5,416 bases of DNA from Candidatus Nanoarchaeia archaeon (GTDB lineage Archaea > Nanoarchaeota > Nanoarchaeia > SCGC-AAA011-G17 > JAFCDX01), in NCBI GenBank assembly GCA_028717785.1, contig JAQUND010000013.1, positions 1 through 5,416 on the forward strand, given 5' to 3'. Below the pieces are notes generated by a model that ran no database searches, had not been told where the DNA came from, and worked only from the letters and a program-made list of their open reading frames with translations. Shown in pieces: positions 1 to 5,416 of the stretch (positions are counted from its first letter, which is position 1; every line of letters begins with the position of its first letter). A program made the position numbers and the translations under genes.

Positions 1-1006
1 GATTATGTTCTGGTGGAGATTTTAATTGTTTTTGAATACAATTTTTTTTATTTGATTTTATGTATTGAATATCTTTTTTTATACTTTCAAAGATTTGTTT
101 TCCTTTTTCAGTATTTACAAAGACTAATGACACACCTTTATTATCAGAATTAAAATTATGAGGTAAACTCTTTTCCCACCCCCAAAAATCACCTAATGTT
201 ATATCAGAACATCTATCGAAATTACAATATTTACAATTATAACAAGATGGTCTTAGGATAAAGTTTCTTAAAAACAATTCTCTAAAATACTCTGTTTTTA
301 CTTTTCTTTTTTTCTTACTAAGAACAAACGATTCGTAATGTGTATTCCATCCATATTCTTTATCTCTAAAATTAGCTTTAATTACTGTATCATTATGTTT
401 TTTTTCTATATATTTGATATAATCTTCCCAAATTTTCAAGCTTGGCACGCCATGGCATATTAAATCACATAAGATCAACTTTTTAGTATTTTCTTTTTGA
501 AGATAAACAGACAAACTGTGAACTTGGCAAGGTGTTCCACTAAAAAGAACCCATTTATTATTTTTTAAATCTTTTTTTATAAGGTCGTAAATACCCTTTG
601 TGTCGCTTTGAACATATTTAGAGCCTTTCAGTTCTTGACAATCTGATTTATTATCAAACCTTTTGTGAGCAACTTTAAAACCAGCATATCCTGCACCATA
701 TATTATTCCTTGTTTTGATAGAGTGTAATCAACTAATGTCGTAAACACTCCTCCCGATCTACTGCTTGTTACTTCTTGGATTTTCTTATGTCTGACACCA
801 TAAATATCCTGATTTATAGGAATAATATCATTTTTTTTAAAAGAACAAATATCAAGACATTTGTTGCAATTAATACATAAATTCTTTTTTACAAAAGGAT
901 ATATAAAACCTTCAATATCTTTTTCCATAGAAATAGCGTTTACTGGGCAAATTAATGAACAAATACTACAGCCACAACAGAGTTCTTTGTTTTTAAGTAG
1001 TCTCAT
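1..1006 (-). CDS. Coenzyme F420 hydrogenase/dehydrogenase beta subunit-like iron-sulfur protein, partial (C-terminus off window)
   Basis: I translated 335 residues from the ATG at 1006-1004; the frame is still open at base 1. The N-terminus is a two-cluster ferredoxin domain: C10, C13, C16, C20-Pro and C44, C47, C50, C54. It is followed by family landmarks SSRSGGVFT (81-89), GAGY (104-107), KGSKYVQSD (127-135), FSGTPCQ (155-161), CDLICHGVPS (180-189), FRDKEYGW (213-220) and SDITLGDFWG (267-276). A further cysteine group lies at C255, C258, C261 and C266. Known relatives (FrhB, FpoF, plant and cyanobacterial chlorophyll reductases) are FAD and Fe-S proteins moving electrons between ferredoxin or F420 and a substrate. 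Copies in polysaccharide loci have no settled function. I infer a cytoplasmic redox step on a sugar or lipid-linked intermediate. The start overlaps the pyruvyl transferase gene by 14 bases and is backed by AAAGG five bases upstream. Relatives are commonly a little under 400 residues, so roughly 40-60 are probably missing. The family call is firm; the substrate is unknown. Confidence 0.93.
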   Translation of the reverse strand, partial: MRLLKNKELCCGCSICSLICPVNAISMEKDIEGFIYPFVKKNLCINCNKCLDICSFKKNDIIPINQDIYGVRHKKIQEVTSSRSGGVFTTLVDYTLSKQGIIYGAGYAGFKVAHKRFDNKSDCQELKGSKYVQSDTKGIYDLIKKDLKNNKWVLFSGTPCQVHSLSVYLQKENTKKLILCDLICHGVPSLKIWEDYIKYIEKKHNDTVIKANFRDKEYGWNTHYESFVLSKKKRKVKTEYFRELFLRNFILRPSCYNCKYCNFDRCSDITLGDFWGWEKSLPHNFNSDNKGVSLVFVNTEKGKQIFESIKKDIQYIKSNKKNCIQKQLKSPPEHN

Positions 1007-2072
1007 AATTACCTTTGATAGAATCAAAAAGAAATTTAAGAGATTGATCTTTTTTTTCTTGAATAATTGTTTTTGTTTTTTCGTAGTCAATAGGAGAAGA
1101 TATTTTTTTAATTGCTTCATTTTCATTTTTAACTATTCTATCCTCTAAACATAGATTTTTTAGTAAGTCGGTTACTCGACTTCCAGTATCTGAATGTGGG
1201 ATTGTTATAAATTTCTTTTTGAATATTATAGAAAATATAGTTCCATGAAATGAATTAGTAATAACCATGGAAGACGAATATATTAGTGAAATAAATTTTA
1301 CAGGACTCACAAAATTTATAGTTTTATACCCTTTTTTCTTTAATGGTGCTATAAGATAAACGTCAATTTTATATTTATTTTTAATAGCATCTACTATAGA
1401 AAACAGATTATTTATAGGTCCTACAGAATAAACTAATAAATAGTTTTTGTTCTTCTTTGATATAATAAATTTATCCCATATAGATGAGTAAACTAACATT
1501 GTTGGATCTAGTACGTGCCAGATCTTATTGTTAGTGAACTTTGACAATAATTCTTTCGATACAGTCTCTCTAACTGATATTCTATCAATATTACATATAT
1601 TCTTTTTAAAAAAACTTTCTTCGTCTTTTGTTAAGAAATCTACACCAATACTTGCAGCATAAGCAATCTTTTTTCTGTTACAGAAACATAAGAAAAAATC
1701 GCTATTAAAATTTGTCATCCGTAAATTCCATATTTGATCACTTCCGACTATGTATATATCATAAGGCATTTTTGATTTATTTTGATACTTTTTTGAAAGA
1801 CATAAATATTTTTTTCTAAAGTTAGAATATAAAAAGTTATTACAAATTCTTTTTGGTAGAAAAAATATAGTACTTAAAAGAGATTTGAAAAATCTAGATA
1901 GAGATTCATTTTGTATTCTTATTAGTTTAGAGCGAGATTCTAAAAAAACATGTGGTATATTAATAATCTCAATAGAATATCCGAAGTTTTTCAAAGTCTC
2001 TTGAAGAGCATAAGCTTGTAAAAGTGCTCCATAATTATTAGCATTATGAAAAGTTAAGATTCCGATTTTCAT
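993..2072 (-). CDS. Polysaccharide pyruvyl transferase family protein
   Basis: This 359-residue protein matches the PF04230 family. The N-terminus has the characteristic TFHNANNYGALLQAYA stretch (7-22). Next come YIVGSDQIWN (107-116), the SIG loop (141-143), SVRE (166-169), LDPT (188-191) and TNSFHGT (272-278), in the usual order of this GT-B-like fold. No signal peptide or membrane segment is seen, so it should be cytoplasmic. Characterised members (CsaB, WcaK/AmsJ type) transfer pyruvate from phosphoenolpyruvate to a sugar as a ketal, adding negative charge to the polymer. This shorter NNYGALLQ subgroup is common in capsule and O-antigen loci but its acceptors are mostly untested, so pyruvylation is inferred. 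The ATG sits in an ATGA overlap with the flippase stop (2069-2072), with GGTGG three bases before it, so translation is probably coupled. Its 3' end overlaps the iron-sulfur gene by 14 bases, which suggests the two proteins work together. Confidence 0.92.
   Translation of the reverse strand: MKIGILTFHNANNYGALLQAYALQETLKNFGYSIEIINIPHVFLESRSKLIRIQNESLSRFFKSLLSTIFFLPKRICNNFLYSNFRKKYLCLSKKYQNKSKMPYDIYIVGSDQIWNLRMTNFNSDFFLCFCNRKKIAYAASIGVDFLTKDEESFFKKNICNIDRISVRETVSKELLSKFTNNKIWHVLDPTMLVYSSIWDKFIISKKNKNYLLVYSVGPINNLFSIVDAIKNKYKIDVYLIAPLKKKGYKTINFVSPVKFISLIYSSSMVITNSFHGTIFSIIFKKKFITIPHSDTGSRVTDLLKNLCLEDRIVKNENEAIKKISSPIDYEKTKTIIQEKKDQSLKFLFDSIKGNYETT
1012..1016 (-). promoter_or_regulatory. Ribosome binding site for the F420-hydrogenase-beta-like gene
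   Basis: On the minus strand AAAGG is followed by TAATT and ATG, a five-base spacer identical in length to that of the wzx site. It lies inside the 3' end of the pyruvyl transferase gene and supports the ATG at 1006, giving the 14-base overlap. Confidence 0.6.
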
Positions 2073-3592
2073 ATACCACCATGAATTTTCTTATATTGAA
2101 AATTTAAAATTGTTAAAAGTTTAGTTTTTTCATTTTTACTAAGTACAAAAAATACAGTGCACATAAAAGATAGAAGAGGAACGATTATACTATAGTTTAT
2201 ATAAGTCATAAAATTATTTATTTTAAAAAAGTAATTAAAGACAAAAATATAAGTGCCTATGATAATGATTAAAAGAAAGATTTTTAAATATACTTGACTT
2301 AAAAAATAAGGTAAAGATAATCTTGCTGTTTTTTTCAGTATTAATAGTCTACTTATAGTTGCAAAAATAGAATTAGCAATAAAAACGAAATATATACTTT
2401 CAGGAATTTTTGTTATAAGAAGAACAAAATATGATATTGGAATATTAAGAAGTAAGATACCACCAACTATAATTTGGTATAGTTTAATTTTGCCCGTTGC
2501 TTTAGATAATACCATTAATGGAATAGAACAAACTTCTATTAAAGATGTTATTATAGAAAGTTGAGTAAATTGAATTGAATGTTCAGGAACTTTTTTTAAC
2601 CAAAGTATAAGAATCTCATTTGTCATAAGTAAAAAAGGTAAAGATATAGTAAACAATAATGAAAATGTTATTTTCGATAATTGAGCTACAAGTTTATATG
2701 CTTTTTCTTTATTTTTTGAATTATAGAACATTATTATCTGAGGATTTGCTGCTTTTGTCACCATATTTGAAACGTTATTAAGATTACCACAAACTTGATT
2801 AGCGATCCCAAAAGCGGCATTTATTGGAGCTCCAAAAAATAGATTTAAAATAACAGCTGATCCCTGACTTTTAGCTACTGATGAAAGATCGCCGAACAAA
2901 CTCCAAGTGGCAAATTTTGCTAACTCTTTAAATTTTTTAAAATCTAATGAATAAGATATTTTGTGAATAATTCCTGATATTATATAAAACGTTATAATTT
3001 GAATACATGAAAATAGTAAACAGAACAAACAAAAAAGAACTAAACTGTTTTCTGGTTTTATTTTTGTAATTATAAGAATAGAGATTAATTTGCCTAAACA
3101 AGTTATAGAGTTTATAATAGACGTAAAACCCATTTTTTCTTGTGCAGTTAATAAAGCTTGTGCTGGAGTTGATAAAATTTGAAGAAAAAAACTAAGCAAA
3201 GCAATTTGATAAACCCAATAACCAACATTTTTTTTGTCTATAGAGATAACTATTTTGTTTGTTAAAAACCACTCTCCAATTGTTTTACCAATAAGTAAAA
3301 CAAAAATAGCTATAATAAAGTGAATTAAAATAGCGCTACATATATATTCGGATAATTCTTTATTGTCTTTTTTACCGATAGAAACAGAAAGAAATCTTTG
3401 TACAGTTCCACTCATACTACTGTTCATAAATGAAAACAATAAAACGATTCCATATATTAAAGAATATATTCCGAAATCTTCTATACCTAACGTAGACAAT
3501 ATTATTCTTGAGTTATATATACCAATAAGAGCAGTGCCTATTATTACCAGATACATAACCAATGAATTTTTTATTATTCTATTTGTTGACAC
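2069..3592 (-). CDS. wzx: Wzx-type oligosaccharide flippase (polysaccharide biosynthesis / MATE-like transporter)
   Basis: This 507-residue protein is very hydrophobic, with about 12-14 apparent membrane segments. Examples are near residues 13-30, 42-60, 85-105, 126-146, 185-207, 308-326, 372-394, 436-455 and 465-484. The N-terminal part, LGIEDFGIYSLIYG (35-48) followed by SSMSGTVQRFLS (58-69), is a signature of the Wzx branch common in O-antigen and capsule loci. FGAPINAAFGIANQV (253-267) and AANPQI (281-286) are further typical elements. Wzx proteins flip undecaprenyl-diphosphate-linked repeat units across the inner membrane for Wzy; the neighbouring polymerase and glycosyltransferase support this role. 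Length is normal to slightly long. The start is GTG at 3592-3590, chosen because AAAGGA lies five bases before it and the gene then overlaps the glycosyltransferase by 14 bases. An in-frame ATG exists at residue 13, but using it would cut into the first membrane segment. The substrate cannot be read from sequence. Confidence 0.93.
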   Translation of the reverse strand: MSTNRIIKNSLVMYLVIIGTALIGIYNSRIILSTLGIEDFGIYSLIYGIVLLFSFMNSSMSGTVQRFLSVSIGKKDNKELSEYICSAILIHFIIAIFVLLIGKTIGEWFLTNKIVISIDKKNVGYWVYQIALLSFFLQILSTPAQALLTAQEKMGFTSIINSITCLGKLISILIITKIKPENSLVLFCLFCLLFSCIQIITFYIISGIIHKISYSLDFKKFKELAKFATWSLFGDLSSVAKSQGSAVILNLFFGAPINAAFGIANQVCGNLNNVSNMVTKAANPQIIMFYNSKNKEKAYKLVAQLSKITFSLLFTISLPFLLMTNEILILWLKKVPEHSIQFTQLSIITSLIEVCSIPLMVLSKATGKIKLYQIIVGGILLLNIPISYFVLLITKIPESIYFVFIANSIFATISRLLILKKTARLSLPYFLSQVYLKIFLLIIIIGTYIFVFNYFFKINNFMTYINYSIIVPLLSFMCTVFFVLSKNEKTKLLTILNFQYKKIHGGI

Positions 3593-4631
3593 TTAAATCC
3601 TTTATTACTTTTCTTAAAATGTTACTATTAACATCTTTTGAAAAATTTTTTTCTGCAAAAGATCGTGCATTTTTGCTAAATTGATTTAATTTTTGTCGAT
3701 CAATAAAAAGGCTTTGTATACACTGAGCCCAATCTAATTCAGAAGATTTATATGGTAAAACTATTCCAGATTGACTATCTTTAACTAATTCTACACCTCC
3801 TCCAATATTTCTCATTATAATAGGCACGCCACAGGCCATTGCTTCTGTTATTACAATACCAAATTGATCAAAAAATGTAGGGAAAAGAAATAAATCAGCT
3901 TGTTGATATTCTTTTATAATGTCTTGTCTTGATAATCCTATTAACACTTTAATATTGCTACGTTTTTTTATATTATCAGATGTAATAATCGTGAGACTAT
4001 TTTTTTGAAGATATTTTTCGAAAACTTCTATTATAAAATATCCACCTTTTCTTTCTAAATTATTTCCAACAAGAAGACATTTGCCGGAAATTTCTTTTTT
4101 AATAGGGTGCCAGACTTTAATGTCCAAATATGTTTGAATAATTTTCATTTTAGATTGAGGTATTGAAAACTTTTCATATAAAATTTGTCTACATAGGTTA
4201 GTCCATGGAAGAAAAACATCCACTCTTGAAAAGCTTCTTTTATATAGAGTTTTAAAAATAAAGAAATTAAATTTTGTTTTAATGCTTCTATCTTTATACA
4301 ATACACTCTTTGGTGTTTTGATAGAAAATTTAGGTGCATCTAAACTCATAATTTTTTTAGATTTAATTTTGCTAAAGAAAAAAATAAGTTCAGAACCATG
4401 GAAAAATATTAAACCAAATGTCTTATTTAATTTTAGATATTTTCTATATACTAAAAAAGAACAATAAAAACATTCTATTATGCTACAAAAAGGCAACTTA
4501 ATAATTCCCTCGTTTCTTTCTAAAACAATAATTTCGTAAGCAATATCAAGTTTATTAAAAACTGAAATCATCATATCATTGTAGTTTTTATTTCCAAGAT
4601 GGTTTGTTGTTATAAATAGAATTTTTTTCAT
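3579..4631 (-). CDS. Glycosyltransferase family 4 (GT-B fold, retaining)
   Basis: This is a complete 350-residue protein without membrane segments, the usual length for GT4 enzymes. The N-terminal Rossmann half opens with KKILFITTNHLG (2-13) and contains FFHGSEL (76-82). The C-terminal donor-binding half has VGNNLERKGG (188-197), in which K195 is the conserved phosphate-binding lysine and N190 stands where many relatives have Arg. ADLFLFPT (245-252) follows, then DQFGIVITEAMACGVP (255-270). The last is the EX7E nucleotide-sugar motif, with D255 in place of the first Glu and E263 kept. GGGVELV (277-283) and SGIVLPY (288-294) complete the donor site. It probably adds one sugar to the growing lipid-linked repeat unit at the cytoplasmic face; donor and acceptor are unknown. 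The ATG follows the polymerase stop by 30 bases with only a weak purine-rich AAGAAAG stretch before it. Its 3' end overlaps wzx by 14 bases. Confidence 0.92.
   Translation of the reverse strand: MKKILFITTNHLGNKNYNDMMISVFNKLDIAYEIIVLERNEGIIKLPFCSIIECFYCSFLVYRKYLKLNKTFGLIFFHGSELIFFFSKIKSKKIMSLDAPKFSIKTPKSVLYKDRSIKTKFNFFIFKTLYKRSFSRVDVFLPWTNLCRQILYEKFSIPQSKMKIIQTYLDIKVWHPIKKEISGKCLLVGNNLERKGGYFIIEVFEKYLQKNSLTIITSDNIKKRSNIKVLIGLSRQDIIKEYQQADLFLFPTFFDQFGIVITEAMACGVPIIMRNIGGGVELVKDSQSGIVLPYKSSELDWAQCIQSLFIDRQKLNQFSKNARSFAEKNFSKDVNSNILRKVIKDLSVNK
3598..3603 (-). promoter_or_regulatory. Ribosome binding site for wzx (supports GTG start)
   Basis: On the minus strand AAAGGA is followed by TTTAA and then GTG. 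This places a Shine-Dalgarno-like sequence five bases before the GTG at 3592 and supports it over the ATG twelve codons further in. The site lies inside the 3' end of the glycosyltransferase gene. Confidence 0.65.
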
Positions 4632-4661
4632 TTTTTAATAGCATCTTTCTTGAACAAAGTA

Positions 4662-5416
4662 CTAAAACACATGTTCTTCTTTATGTTGATCAAGTAGAGG
4701 ATGAAAACAAGTTATGGATATTAAAATCATAAAATCTAATCTAAAAGTAAAAAAAGAGTTAGAAACTATATTATAAAAAGTAGAATATAGAACAAAAGCT
4801 GATAAATAATATTTGTTTTTATAATTTTTTAAAGATAAAATTGAATGTAGTAAAGATATTATATAAAGCGTCCATAATAATAACCCTATAATTCCACCCT
4901 CTAAGAAAATTTTTAGATAACCACTGTGCGCTTCTGGAGCGTCCCACTCTAAAAACTTTAAAATCCAAGCACTTTTTTCTCCAATGAAAAAAGAGTCGAA
5001 TCCAAAACCTAAAAATGGATGCATACGTGCTCCTATATTTATAAGAGCTAACCAGATGCTTGTTCTACCTGTTAATGTGGGCTCTTTACCAATTAGAGAT
5101 AAAAGATACTCTATAGAAATATCATAGTGATAGCAATGATATATTATAAGAAATAAAAGTATATTACATAAAATAAAAGTAAAAGCAAAAATTTTATTTT
5201 TTATAACACGCATAAAATAAGTATAAGATATAGCAAGAATTAAATTTAAAAGCGGATTTTTTCCCTGCGTTAAAAGCAAAATCAATGTAGATAGAATTAT
5301 TATTAGAAGAAAGGATTTTGTGTTTTTATAAAAGAAAGAAAACAATATAGATATAGCGCAAAAACCAGCAATATTACTTTTATGCGTCATTATTCCACAT
5401 GCTATTGTTTTTTCAC
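4662..5416 (-). CDS. wzy: O-antigen polymerase / ligase family protein (Wzy-like), partial (N-terminus off window)
   Basis: The frame is open to the right edge: eight whole codons (EKTIACGI) precede the Met at 5390-5388. That Met lies inside the conserved region GIMTHKSNIAGF, matching the GxxxHKNxxG element that is internal in this family, so it is not the start. About 250 residues are visible; family members are usually around 400, so about 150 or more are missing. Counting from that Met, TQGKNPLL (41-48) is the usual SxSR-like element after a membrane segment. TLTGRTSIW (105-113), HPFLGFGFDSF (124-134) and EAHSGYLKIFLEGGIIGLLLW (153-173) are the Wzy_C (PF04932) landmarks, with the extracytoplasmic loop between membrane segments. 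Several hydrophobic helices lie on either side. Next to a Wzx flippase, a polymerase that joins repeat units on the periplasmic or outer side is more likely than WaaL ligase, but sequence alone cannot separate the two. The gene ends at TAG 4664-4662. Confidence 0.88.
   Translation of the reverse strand, partial: EKTIACGIMTHKSNIAGFCAISILFSFFYKNTKSFLLIIILSTLILLLTQGKNPLLNLILAISYTYFMRVIKNKIFAFTFILCNILLFLIIYHCYHYDISIEYLLSLIGKEPTLTGRTSIWLALINIGARMHPFLGFGFDSFFIGEKSAWILKFLEWDAPEAHSGYLKIFLEGGIIGLLLWTLYIISLLHSILSLKNYKNKYYLSAFVLYSTFYNIVSNSFFTFRLDFMILISITCFHPLLDQHKEEHVF

Noticed and set aside
1..1006. F420-dependent hydrogenase metabolism, suggesting a methanogen or actinobacterium
   Set aside because: No hydrogenase subunits are present and the neighbours are polysaccharide genes. 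The family name reflects distant homology, and such proteins occur in bacteria that lack F420.
1050..1057. Runs of eight T on the plus strand (A8 in the coding strand), also at 42-49, 398-405, 831-838 and 3228-3235, considered as slipped-strand phase-variation tracts
   Set aside because: Every affected reading frame is intact, the runs are no longer than expected in DNA this AT-rich, and none lies at a gene start.
861..1148. Plus-strand open frame of 95 codons
   Set aside because: It lies opposite the iron-sulfur and pyruvyl transferase genes, is Phe/Ile-rich as expected from reading AT-rich DNA backwards, and has no recognisable domain.
3363..3596. Plus-strand open frame of 77 codons opposite the start of wzx
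   Set aside because: It is antisense to a well-supported flippase and shows no family motif.
4145..4467. Short open frames on both strands inside the glycosyltransferase gene
   Set aside because: They are out of frame with, or antisense to, a confident GT4 gene and match nothing I recognise.
4632..4661. Possible promoter or terminator in the only intergenic gap
   Set aside because: It is only 30 bases, has no inverted repeat followed by a T-run in the sense direction and no convincing -35/-10 pair. Read-through from the polymerase gene is more likely.

Overview
The window is an internal slice of a surface-polysaccharide (O-antigen or capsule) biosynthesis locus. All five genes lie on the minus strand and are transcribed from the right edge towards the left. 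In order of transcription they are: a Wzy-type polymerase (4662-5416, N-terminus beyond the right edge), a family 4 glycosyltransferase (3579-4631), a Wzx-type flippase (2069-3592), a polysaccharide pyruvyl transferase family protein (993-2072), and an iron-sulfur protein related to the beta subunit of coenzyme F420 hydrogenase (1-1006, C-terminus beyond the left edge).

The genes are packed as one operon. There is one 30-base gap (polymerase to glycosyltransferase), then overlaps of 14, 4 and 14 bases. No stretch over 30 bases lacks a gene. I see no promoter, terminator, RNA gene, mobile element, repeat or CRISPR array, so the operon's start and end must lie outside the window.

Together the genes fit a Wzx/Wzy-dependent pathway. 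Cytoplasmic glycosyltransferases, one of them here, build a repeat unit on a lipid carrier. Wzx flips it across the inner membrane and Wzy polymerises it on the far side. The pyruvyl transferase-like protein and the iron-sulfur protein probably modify the repeat unit before export. Initiating transferase, nucleotide-sugar synthesis, chain-length and export genes are not in the window.

The DNA is very AT-rich (well under one third G+C by eye) and the proteins are rich in Lys, Ile, Phe and Asn. This fits an AT-rich bacterium or a typical low-GC polysaccharide island inside a less AT-rich genome. Pairing of pyruvyl transferase-like and F420-hydrogenase-beta-like genes is familiar from capsule loci of Bacteroidota and Firmicutes, and AT-rich O-antigen loci of Gammaproteobacteria look similar, so I do not assign a phylum. 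The least understood part is the left-hand pair: the iron-sulfur protein has no established role in polysaccharide synthesis and carries an unusually complete third cysteine cluster.
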